A stretch of DNA of 64,000 nucleotides from Thiorhodovibrio winogradskyi (GTDB lineage: Bacteria > Pseudomonadota > Gammaproteobacteria > Chromatiales > Chromatiaceae). A model generated the notes under the pieces. It was not told the DNA's origin and made no database searches. It was given only the letters and a program-made list of their open reading frames with translations. Location of the stretch: contig NZ_CP121472.1 of assembly GCF_036208045.1 (NCBI RefSeq), positions 372,001-436,000 of the forward strand, given 5' to 3'. Position numbers and translations under genes: made by a program. This document shows, piece by piece, positions 48,964 through 62,021 of this stretch. Each line of letters begins with the position of its first letter. Within the stretch, counting starts at the first letter, position 1.

Positions 48964-49314
48964 ATGAATATTATCGATCTAACGGACGAAGAGATCCTCG
49001 CGATTGCCCATCCCATGTGGGATGACTTGATTAAGTATTCCAACCAGGGCGCATACGGTAAGTTCATCAGAAAATTCTCCTATGACCTGCTGCTTGGACT
49101 GAATGAAGTCGAAATGGGCAAACAGTTCGCACACAGCGAGTTATCCCGTAATCTGGTCGAGGAACGCGACTTTCTCGGACTCATCCGCCGTGGTGAACAT
49201 GTGACCGCGCTTTATCGCGTGCGCAGCAAGACGCGGGAAGGCGAATGGCTCGGGCGCATGGTCCTTGGCTTTGAGAAAGGCGAAGTCCGGATTTTTGCCG
49301 CCTCGATTTTCTGA
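48964..49314 (+). CDS. Small NTF2-like protein of unknown function
   Basis: A 116-residue soluble protein. The helix-rich N-terminus and the C-terminal strands (ALYRVRSKTREGEWLGRMVLGFEKGEVRIFAASIF) look like a cone-shaped NTF2/SnoaL-type fold, judged by pattern only. Start MNIIDLTDEEILAIAHPMWDDL. It follows the apr genes after 195 bases in the same direction, and codon use fits the neighbours. A link to sulfur oxidation is possible but not shown. Confidence 0.6.
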   Translation: MNIIDLTDEEILAIAHPMWDDLIKYSNQGAYGKFIRKFSYDLLLGLNEVEMGKQFAHSELSRNLVEERDFLGLIRRGEHVTALYRVRSKTREGEWLGRMVLGFEKGEVRIFAASIF

Positions 49315-49365
49315 TCGCCCTTGATTTAGACTTCGACTTCAGGCAATCCGGCCCAAAAGGAGACC

Positions 49366-49875
49366 ATGAATTCAGTCATTCAGGACAATAAGTTTGTCGA
49401 GCTAACCTATCGCGTCCTCGATCAAAAAACCGGCGATGTGCTGACGACCGTGGATTTTCCGCTTGGCTATGTGCACGGCACCAATACCGTCTTGGATGCT
49501 CGGGTGATGGCGGAACTGGAAGGGAAGCAAGCGGGAGAGACGCTGTCGGTACCCATTGATTGCACGGATCTTTATGGCTCGCGCGACGAGTCCCTAGTCG
49601 TTACCGACTTGATCGAGAACGTTCCCGAGGAGTATCGCGAACTTGGCACCCGCATTGTCATGGAGAACGCCAAGGGTGAGACCAAGAGTTTTCTCGTCAC
49701 CCGAATGGATGACAAAACGCTCACCATTGATGGCAATCATCCGCTCTGCGGCCGGCAGGTGGTCTTCGAGTTGGAAGTGCTGAAGGTGCGTGATGCCACC
49801 GAGGAAGAAATTCTCGCCGGCGGCAAGCTCGAACAGGGACCCAATCTTGGTGGGGCCGAAACAAGACCAATCTGA
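49366..49875 (+). CDS. FKBP-type peptidyl-prolyl isomerase, SlyD-like
   Basis: A 169-residue protein with a split FKBP domain: residues about 8-70 (VELTYRVLDQKTGDVL..FPLGYVHG) and 130-150 (NHPLCGRQVVFELEVLKV) flank an inserted chaperone flap (about 75-125). The SlyD-typical GNHPLCG motif is present. The His/Cys-rich metal-binding tail of E. coli SlyD is missing. It may help fold or mature the nearby proteins, but this is inference from position only. Confidence 0.88.
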   Translation: MNSVIQDNKFVELTYRVLDQKTGDVLTTVDFPLGYVHGTNTVLDARVMAELEGKQAGETLSVPIDCTDLYGSRDESLVVTDLIENVPEEYRELGTRIVMENAKGETKSFLVTRMDDKTLTIDGNHPLCGRQVVFELEVLKVRDATEEEILAGGKLEQGPNLGGAETRPI

Positions 49876-50004
49876 CCAGAGGCAGCGCTGGATAGTGCTT
49901 GCACCTAGGGGGCGATGTATTTGCCCAATTGCCTATCCTTCAATTGGAGCGCCGCAGTGGTGTATTCCTTTCAATGATCATGACCCATACCCAAGTTTCG
50001 CGCG

Positions 50005-50424
50005 ATGTCTGATAACAACCCTGCTCCAGTCACCAAAGAAGAATGCCGCTTTTGTGTGTCAAAACCCGGCCGTCAGCTGATGATCGAGAGCACGCAGGGT
50101 TTTGCCGCTTATGATCGCTTTCCCGCCAGTCCAGGCCACTTTCTGGTCATTCCCTATCGCCATTTCGCCAGCTATTTCGACATCAATGATGCCGAGTTGG
50201 TCGATCTTTGGGGCTTGGTTAAACGCGGCAAGGAGATGGTCGAGGAAGCCTACCACCCGGATGGCTATAACATCGGCATTAACGTCGGCCACTGGGCTGG
50301 GCAATCCATTCATCATCTGCACATCCATGTGATCCCGCGCTACAAAGGCGATGTCGAAAATCCCAAAGGCGGCGTGCGCGGCGTGATTCCGCACAAGAAA
50401 CTGTATCACCTTGCCCAGGATTAG
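50005..50424 (+). CDS. HIT family protein (nucleotide hydrolase/transferase)
   Basis: A 139-residue HIT protein with the catalytic triad motif HHLHIHVIPRY (near residue 107) and the upstream GHFLVIPYRHF strand. HIT enzymes act on adenylylated nucleotides; some hydrolyse APS or release AMP from adenylates, which would fit a place near sat-apr, but no specificity can be read from sequence. The start at 50005 lacks a strong ribosome site. Confidence 0.88.
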   Translation: MSDNNPAPVTKEECRFCVSKPGRQLMIESTQGFAAYDRFPASPGHFLVIPYRHFASYFDINDAELVDLWGLVKRGKEMVEEAYHPDGYNIGINVGHWAGQSIHHLHIHVIPRYKGDVENPKGGVRGVIPHKKLYHLAQD

Positions 50425-50524
50425 AGGCAGGGGATTCGATAAAGGGGGCTGTCCCGGAGTCAGCAGAAGGTAATGGCTTCAGCCGCGACAAAAAAAGTGG
50501 TTAATTCTTAAGCTGAGCTAAGGG

Positions 50525-50875
50525 TTAAGGATGGAATAGCTTCCGCATCGCGCCATAGACCTGCTCATAGGTATAGGCATTCTCTCCGCAATGGATGAGT
50601 TCGTCATCTTCCGCATCATTCTCAGTGGCAGAAGATGCGCGAAATGTCAGGTAAGGGTGAACCTCTAGGCCCTCGATTTCAATTCCTGCCAGATCATCAA
50701 TGATGCCAGTGATGCTCAGCGCGATTTCGGCCGTCAGGTCTTCGATTCGCGCTTGGTCAAATCCTGTTTCTTGAAGCTTGGCTTCTTGAAGCTTCATTTT
50801 GATCCGTTCAACGATCTCCGCGGTAAAAATCCGCTGTAGTTCGTCGAATTGCTTACTGTCTAATCTCAGCTTCAT
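50525..50875 (-). CDS. Small acidic hypothetical protein
   Basis: Unrecognised protein of 116 residues, on the strand opposite to the apr block. The ATG at 50875 with AAGG eight bases upstream is preferred over a TTG at 50881. The first half is an amphipathic helix-rich segment (FTAEIVERIKMKLQEAKLQE), the end is acidic with ENDAEDDELIHCGE. It may form an operon with the 53-codon gene 134 bases upstream. Confidence 0.6.
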   Translation of the reverse strand: MKLRLDSKQFDELQRIFTAEIVERIKMKLQEAKLQETGFDQARIEDLTAEIALSITGIIDDLAGIEIEGLEVHPYLTFRASSATENDAEDDELIHCGENAYTYEQVYGAMRKLFHP

Positions 50876-51009
50876 GCTCAAGACCTTTGCAGCCGCGTCA
50901 GCCTAGGTTTGGGGCTCACGCGGCTGCATGTGCTCAGATACGCGCCTACATTACATTGGTTGTGTCTAACCAAGGACGCTAGTATGGATCGCTCATTGGG
51001 TTCTTTTGG

Positions 51010-51171
51010 CTAGGGGCGTTTGGGCGTCTGATAAGGGACTTCCTTCTGGAACTTGTCCCAAATCACATCGTATCCAACATAGCCCTTATCGTTAGCTTGT
51101 TTTTGCCGGGTCAAAACAAAGCGGCTATGGCCGTCTGGAACCTGGGGGCGGGTCTTTGGTTGATCGCTCAT
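51010..51171 (-). CDS. Small protein of unknown function (53 aa)
   Basis: Translation of this strand gives a 53-residue protein beginning MSDQPKTRPQVPDGHSRFVL and ending in PYQTPKRP. A ribosome site (AGAGG) lies 7 bases before the ATG at 51171. The sequence is well behaved: basic and polar, aromatic residues spaced in the second half (GYVGYDVIWDKF), no low complexity. It looks like a genuine small gene, but I do not recognise a family. Confidence 0.55.
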   Translation of the reverse strand: MSDQPKTRPQVPDGHSRFVLTRQKQANDKGYVGYDVIWDKFQKEVPYQTPKRP

Positions 51172-51350
51172 GACTGACCTCTGCTAATTCATTAGGCTTA
51201 GGATTGTAGGACTGGCTATATTAACGCAATTCGGCATGGGATATTGTGTTTTCAGTAAAAAACACCACTAGAACGCTATCGCGTCGCGCTCATGCTGTCA
51301 AGCTGGCGCAAGCAAGCCCAGCGATTCAAAATTTTGGTGTTTCATCTTGT

Positions 51351-51435
51351 GTAGAAGCGGCTTCCAGCCGCTTCATGACGCGCCAACTGATGACAGAGCC
51401 AACAATCAGCCGTTGGAAACCGAAATATGGAATTG
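51351..51435. repeat. Dispersed intergenic repeat, copy B
   Basis: Second copy of the element at 1991-2090. Its hairpin is a perfect GAAGCGGC-TTCCA-GCCGCTTC (8-bp arms). Confidence 0.75.
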
Positions 51436-51497
51436 CTGGCTGTTGCCAAGATAATAGCGAGGGTTCAAAAATAAGCGATACAACTTAGCTTCGAAAA

Positions 51498-51523
51498 GTC
51501 GGGCGCGCTTCGCTTAGCCCGAC
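51498..51523. repeat. Palindromic GTCGGGC...GCCCGAC repeat
   Basis: GTCGGGC (51498-51504) and GCCCGAC (51517-51523) flank a 12-base loop (GCGCTTCGCTTA). Units of this type, GTCGGGC followed by GCCCGACCTAC, recur between genes in many proteobacterial genomes from memory (REP-like). Confidence 0.55.
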
Positions 51524-51656
51524 CTACCCTGTAGCGCTCATTTGTGCGCTCGTACAGATCTGACAGTTAGTGCTCCAGCGGTCATGCAACGCGGTGCCAA
51601 GGCTGCCAGGCAGATTGGTTCAGGCAGGCCTGTTCTGGCCAGGAATGCTGGAGCCA

Positions 51657-52337
51657 TTAGTGCGCGGTGGCTGGCCTGTTGGCCGGCAGAATGCCGCGAC
51701 TGATAAGATACTCGATCACCTCGACGGCCAGCGCCTCGGGCGGGCGTTCACCATCCGCGTGCAACACCAGTTCTGCTGCCTCCGGGGCCTCATAGGGATC
51801 GTCAATGCCGGTGAAATGTTTGATTTCTCCAGCGCGGGCCTTTTTATACAAGCCTTTGGGATCGCGCTCCTCGCAGATTTCGAGCGGGGTATCGACGAAC
51901 ACCTCAATAAAGTCACCCTCGCGCATGGTGTCTCGTACGCGCTGGCGGTCGAGACGATAGGGGCTGATGAAGGCGGTCAATGCGATCACCCCAGTCTCGC
52001 AAAAAAGTTGTGCCACGGCACCAATACGACGGATGTTCTCTTCCCGATCAATTGCCGTGAAGCCCAGGCCAAAGCGCTCGGCAAAAGCCTCCCCATGGGT
52101 CTCGCGCAGCATACCGGGGCCGGCATTGAGTGCATGGCGCACATTATCCCCATCGAGCACGGCGGTCCGGACGCCACGTTCACAAAGCATGTGGTCGAGG
52201 ATGTTCGCAAGCGTGCTCTTGCCAGAACCGCTTAAACCGGTAAACCAGATCACACAGCCGCGATGGCCGTTGATGCGCTCGCGGTCGTCGCGGGAGACAC
52301 GATGTTCGTGCCAGGTCACATTGGTATCGTTAGTCAT
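51657..52337 (-). CDS. cysC: Adenylylsulfate (APS) kinase
   Basis: Phosphorylates APS to PAPS with ATP. It has 226 residues. P-loop GLSGSGKST (34-42), the APS-binding DGDNVRHALN (near 62), and the later ISPYRLDRQ and FVDTPLEICEERDPKGLYKKAR motifs. Stand-alone CysC. In sulfate assimilation it would follow a sulfate adenylyltransferase, but here the nearest one is the dissimilatory sat 6.3 kb away. It may draw APS from the same pool. Ends with a variable tail. Transcribed opposite to the sat-apr genes. Confidence 0.94.
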   Translation of the reverse strand: MTNDTNVTWHEHRVSRDDRERINGHRGCVIWFTGLSGSGKSTLANILDHMLCERGVRTAVLDGDNVRHALNAGPGMLRETHGEAFAERFGLGFTAIDREENIRRIGAVAQLFCETGVIALTAFISPYRLDRQRVRDTMREGDFIEVFVDTPLEICEERDPKGLYKKARAGEIKHFTGIDDPYEAPEAAELVLHADGERPPEALAVEVIEYLISRGILPANRPATAH

Positions 52338-52829
52338 GGATAGATGTCACTCAGTCAGTAGCGATCAGTTGCAGAGCGCATCGGGGGTGTCTGACAGCAA
52401 TCCCGGGCGCTTGTGGCTTTGACACAAAAAAAGACTGGGCGAGGGGCCGAGTTCTTTTATTCTTGTGTCTCTAGTGCGTCGGGTCAAAGGACCGAATTTC
52501 GTTATACGGTGTTGGCCCCATTAGATTCTGATTCCCAATCGATTGGTGCAGTACAACAAATTAAGATTGCAAAATCAAATCTCAGAACGGGTGCCGTCTC
52601 CGCATGGATTCCATTGAGCAGATCGACAATCGTTCTTGGGTCGGGATATTCATGTCCGACGGCATTGAGCAGACCGCGTTGCCGTTCCCAGTCGGTGGTC
52701 TAGGTGACGATTCCCTGCTTTTCCATGAGTGCATGCTAGGGAGTGCATGCTAGGGAGTGCATGCAAGGGAGTGCATGCAAGGGAGTGCATGTCCTGTAAT
52801 TGTTTTCTCATAGACTACTGCAAGTTAAT
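52338..52829. other. Non-coding gap with a tandem repeat
   Basis: This 492-base stretch holds the 14-bp tandem array at 52727-52791. An open frame at 52413-52703 shows no family likeness. The rest is AT-richer and shows no clear signal. Confidence 0.5.
52727..52791. repeat. 14-bp tandem repeat, four copies and a part
   Basis: GAGTGCATGCTAGG twice (52727-52754), GAGTGCATGCAAGG twice (52755-52782), then GAGTGCATG. The palindromic GCATGC is in each unit. Confidence 0.9.
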
Positions 52830-53138
52830 CTATTTTTTAACTTTTATAAGCGCTCGCCCTGCATTGTAGCCTCCGGAAAACGACCAGCGATACCAATAGG
52901 CGGCTTTCAACGAGGCGTTTCTGATTCGCACCGTGGCCATGGGTCGGAAGGGGCTGTCAGGGAGCTGTTGGATCTCGGCGAGCGACATCTCGTCGGCGAG
53001 GCCGACATGAATTTGGAAGTACGGATGAATCCAGCGCGTGGCGGGCTCGTCGCTATCTAGCAGGGGAACCGGCGTGGTGCCGATCAGTGGCGACATGGCC
53101 AATAGGGGCAGCAGAATTGAGATTCGGCTGACGGGCAT
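52830..53138 (-). CDS. Hypothetical protein or gene fragment (102 aa)
   Basis: Codon use in the middle of this frame is gene-like (ADEMSLAEIQQLPDSPFRPM), with a hydrophobic start that could be a signal or just remnant. No ribosome site precedes the ATG at 53138, and the tail turns AT-rich (ALIKVKK). No family recognised. It may be the remainder of a larger gene in this rearranged stretch. Confidence 0.3.
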   Translation of the reverse strand: MPVSRISILLPLLAMSPLIGTTPVPLLDSDEPATRWIHPYFQIHVGLADEMSLAEIQQLPDSPFRPMATVRIRNASLKAAYWYRWSFSGGYNAGRALIKVKK

Positions 53139-53275
53139 GGGAAAAGGGTTTTGATCTGCAGCAGCAGGCGATAGCCGTCACCGTGGACGGACTCAAATTG
53201 CTTCCGTGCCCTGTCGCGCATTGAGACGGCGGATTTTCTCGCACAAATGCCGGATCACATTAGATTCGCCAAGCC

Positions 53276-53866
53276 TTGCACAACCACCTCGACGCCCAGG
53301 TGGCGGATTTCGGGGTCCGCTATGCCGACTGGCTTGGTGACGACCTACAAGCCCATCCGAGCGACGGTCTTGTGGCCTTGCGTGCCGCCGTCAGCGCCGC
53401 ACACGCCCGAGGACATGACTTGTATCTGCTGATTGATGAATACGACAACTTTGCCAATGAGCTGATGCACGGGCGGCGGGCGGACTACGATGCCTTGGTT
53501 TCGGGCGAAGGGTTGCTGAAGACGGTGTTCAAGGCGGTCAAATCCCTGGCCTCGGGAGCCGGCATTGATCGGCTGTTCATCACAGGCGTATCGCCCGTGG
53601 TGCTGGCGTATGTTTCCAGCGGTTACAAGGTCTCCAAGGATGTCAGTCTTGATGCGAACTGTGTTTATCTGGTCGGCTTTAGCGAGGCGGAAATCGCCGC
53701 CGTGCTGGATCAGCTTGCCGCCGAGCGAGGGTGTGACCGCGACTGGTCGGCGCGCATGCTGGACACCATGCGCACCTGGTACAACGGCTATCGTTTCGGC
53801 TACGAGCCTGGCCCTTCTATAGCAATCAATAGTCTTTTCCCCCGGCCCAACCCAGGCCGGGTCTGA
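53276..53866 (+). pseudogene. Truncated AAA-ATPase-like / PD-(D/E)XK nuclease family gene
   Basis: The frame encodes the central part of an AAA-ATPase-like protein (the family often fused to a PD-(D/E)XK nuclease): LYLLIDEYDNFANELM is the Walker B region, LFITGVSPVVLAYVSSGYKVS the sensor region, and MLDTMRTWYNGYRFGYEPG is also typical. The N-terminal part with the Walker A and the C-terminal nuclease domain are missing. There is no ATG (the first codon here is TTG), and the last codons read through a hairpin (53841-53861). Clearly a remnant, likely inactive. Confidence 0.75.
53841..53861. other. Hairpin between convergent genes
   Basis: CCCGGCC-CAACCCA-GGCCGGG (7-bp arms) lies 16 bases beyond the stop of the giant surface gene on the minus strand and inside the tail of the ATPase fragment. 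No T tract on either side, so termination by it alone is uncertain. Confidence 0.4.
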
Positions 53867-55015
53867 TGCTGGCTGTTTATCCCAGCAGTTGCGCGCCCGG
53901 CTCGGCAGGTGCCGCCTGCCCAACTAGGCCCACAAGGGCGCTGTCATCAAGCCCGCTGGCTTGGGCGTCGAATGCTGTCGGCAAGAACCGCTCCTGATAC
54001 TCGCTGCTGGTCATGAAGCCAGCAATCGTCCCCAGTTCATCATTGCTCTGGGCAAGTTGGCTCTCCCACCAGGCCACACCGGCGTCATCCGGGGCACGAT
54101 CCAAGATTGAGAGATAGAGACTGTTGAGCAGCAACCTGTCTTCCCGGAGCGCCAAGTACTCGGGCTGTTGCGCCAGTTCCAGCAGCAACGCGCCCGCCGA
54201 GCTACCTGTCTCCAGGGCTTGGGTCCAGGTGGTGCGTTCCTGCTCGCTCGGGGCGCGCTCCAGCATCGCGCCGAACAGGGTCTCAACCCGCTCCGCACTG
54301 GTCAGCGGACCGTGCTGATCGAGGAGCTCGGATGACTGCAGGAAGGCATTGGCGATCTGCTCCATCGCAACGCCAGCTTGAGACTGGGCAACCCAGTAGT
54401 CCAGCCCACAGGCATCGGGCGCGCGCCCCAGCACGCCCTCGTAATAGCGCCCAATCAGGCCCGCCATGGTTTGATATTCCGGCGCCTCGACAAAGGCCGC
54501 GACCACCTCTGCGTGGCTCGCCCCGACTTGGAGCTGGTCGGTCCAATAATTAAGCCCAGCGTCCTCGCCTTCGCGCCAGAGCAGATCGCGGTAAAGCTGC
54601 TGGACAAACAGCAGGTTGTTATTGACTACATCGTTGTCTTTCAGCGCCGGGTCGAGTCCGAGCGTGACTTCCAATGCATCGGGCACCCCATCGGCATCGC
54701 TGTCCGGTTGAAATGGCCGATAGGGACAGTCCACCATTGGTGGCTCGCGCAGGTCACGATAGCCGGGGGCCCCGGGGTCGGTGATCGCCCCGTCGGCCGG
54801 GTTGGTGTCGAAAGGACCGTTGTCTTCGATGACAAAATCAAGCCGTGTCATGTTGCCGACACTGATCACTTGCCCCCCAAACTCTGGGCTGGCCAGATTC
54901 ACCCAGTCGCCAGTGCTGGTCTGCTTCCAGAAGCCATTGACTTCAAGGTTGCCGTCGATCAGAAGACTGAAAGGCACCGCGTCGTCGCCATTGCTGATCT
55001 CGGCGTCGAAGCCGA

Positions 55016-60787
<5,772 letters not shown>

Positions 60788-60824
60788 CGGTAAACAGAGT
60801 GGGCGCTTGAGAAGAAGGGCGGAT

Positions 60825-60977
60825 TTAGCCGATGGCAGGCTGGCGCAGAACTTCCGTGCTGGACTGGAACCGCTGCCGATCGCCGAGCAGGTGCCATTCG
60901 GCGGCCGACGGCAGGCCGGCAGTCAGGGTGGCGCGTGCGGCCACGCGGTGATCGATAAAAACACTAGGGTGGATCAT
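60825..60977 (-). CDS. Short ORF upstream of the giant surface gene (50 aa)
   Basis: The ATG at 60977 is preceded by a strong GAGGA ribosome site. The product (starts [20 protein letters not shown]) is 50 residues, soluble, and not recognised. It ends 37 bases before the giant gene, so it could be a leader or regulatory peptide for it. A longer frame to 61151 includes the AT-rich leader and is less likely. Confidence 0.5.
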   Translation of the reverse strand: MIHPSVFIDHRVAARATLTAGLPSAAEWHLLGDRQRFQSSTEVLRQPAIG

Positions 60978-61314
60978 GATAGGTTCCTCGGTCAGCAACG
61001 CGGCCGCGCAGCACGTTCGAGAGTGAGCTGCGCACAGCCTGGATCGAAAAATTTGCCTTGATTTATCAGGACGATTTTTCCTAACCCTACAAAAACCTTC
61101 ATAGAATGATAAAAATTGATGGTTTTTGATGCCGCACAAGCAATTCTTCACTCAATGGTCCGGTGGCAAGCGGGTTCAATGGCTGTTAATCGGGCTGAAG
61201 TCTGACCCAGGCATGGTAAATACGATTTCAACATTTTGAGTAAATTGACTTTATTTTCTTGTTTTCAGTCATAGCCGGACACCGGACTGCCGATGTCGGC
61301 CTGCGGAACGGGGG
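60978..61314. other. AT-rich regulatory gap upstream of the surface-protein unit
   Basis: This 337-base stretch separates the response regulator's end from the 50-residue ORF. It is AT-richer than the flanks, with A and T tracts, so it probably contains the promoter for the adhesin unit, but I could not fix a -35/-10 pair. No gene seen. Confidence 0.45.
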
Positions 61315-61632
61315 TCAAACGAGCTGGATAGGGAGACTGAGCTGATAGCCGCGCCCCCGGATGGCGCGGATGGCGGAGGGGGCCGCGGAGGAGGTGTGTA
61401 TTTTTTTGCGCAGGCGCACGAGGTGCAGTTCCAGGGCCGCCTTGTTGAAGTGGTCCAGGTCCATGTCGAGGATTTCGGCGATCTGCCAGTTTTCCAGACG
61501 GTTCTGCTCGGCGCGAACGAAGGCCAGCAGCAGCCGACATTCGCTGTCGCTCAGGGGGTGCTCCTGCCCGTCCGCGGTGGTCAGTAGCGCCCTTTTCGGG
61601 TCGAGGGTGGCGGCTTGCTGCAGCCCTTGGGG
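61315..61632 (-). pseudogene. Detached winged-helix output domain of the response regulator
   Basis: In the frame next to the receiver, the minus strand encodes an OmpR-type DNA-binding domain: LSDSECRLLLAFVRAE, LENWQIAEILDMDLDHFNKA, LELHLVRLRKKIH and IRAIRGRGYQLSLPIQLV before the TGA at 61317-61315. It has no own start. Adding one C to the CCCC run at 61629-61632 joins it to the receiver domain (predicted 235 aa in all). Confidence 0.75.
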
Positions 61633-62021
61633 TGCAGCCGGGGCAGACGGCGCGCCAGGGCCTGCAGCGCGTAGTTGAGTTCCGCCAGGCTGGCGGGTTT
61701 GGTGAGGTAGATATCGGCCCCGCTGGCGTAGCCGGCGGCCCGGTCGGCGCCCTGGGTGCGCGCGGTGAGCATGATGACGCGCAACTCAGGCTGCGCCTGA
61801 CGCAGCCGCCGAGCCAGAGACAGACCGTCCTCGCCGGGCAGGTTCAGGTCCAGTACGGCAATATCCAGCTGCAGCAGATCGGCCTGTTCCGGCACCTCTT
61901 CGGCGCATTCCAGCCCGCGTACGGCATGCCCCTGTGCGCCGAGAGTATCGACCAGCGCCTCGCGCAGGTTTTCGTCGTCTTCGACGATGAGGAGGTTCAG
62001 GCGGGGCCCAGGGGTATCCAT
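61581..62021 (-). CDS. Response regulator receiver domain (OmpR family, frame-broken)
   Basis: The ATG at 62021 overlaps the end of the kinase gene by 25 bases, so the pair is translated together. Receiver motifs: LLIVEDDENLREAL, the phospho-acceptor Asp58 in AVLDLNLPGEDG, Thr in IMLTART (near 86) and Lys in YLTKPAS (near 108). In this frame it ends in a short, odd tail (HPKGCSKPPPSTRKGRY). The DNA-binding half is in the next frame (61315-61632). If the break is real, it gives a receiver without output. Confidence 0.85.
   Translation of the reverse strand: MDTPGPRLNLLIVEDDENLREALVDTLGAQGHAVRGLECAEEVPEQADLLQLDIAVLDLNLPGEDGLSLARRLRQAQPELRVIMLTARTQGADRAAGYASGADIYLTKPASLAELNYALQALARRLPRLHPKGCSKPPPSTRKGRY

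Larger units (their letters stand above)
51172..51656. other. Repeat-bearing gap upstream of cysC's 3' end
   Basis: No gene is supported here. The stretch carries dispersed repeat copy B (51351-51435), a palindromic repeat (51498-51523) and a third inverted repeat (CTGTAGCGC with GCGCTCGTACAG, 51529-51557). An open frame at 51246-51488 is made of the repeat and is not coding. Confidence 0.6.

Noticed and set aside
51246-51488. 80-codon plus-strand frame near 51.3 kb
   Set aside because: It runs through dispersed repeat copy B; the frame is not kept in the copy at 1991-2090.
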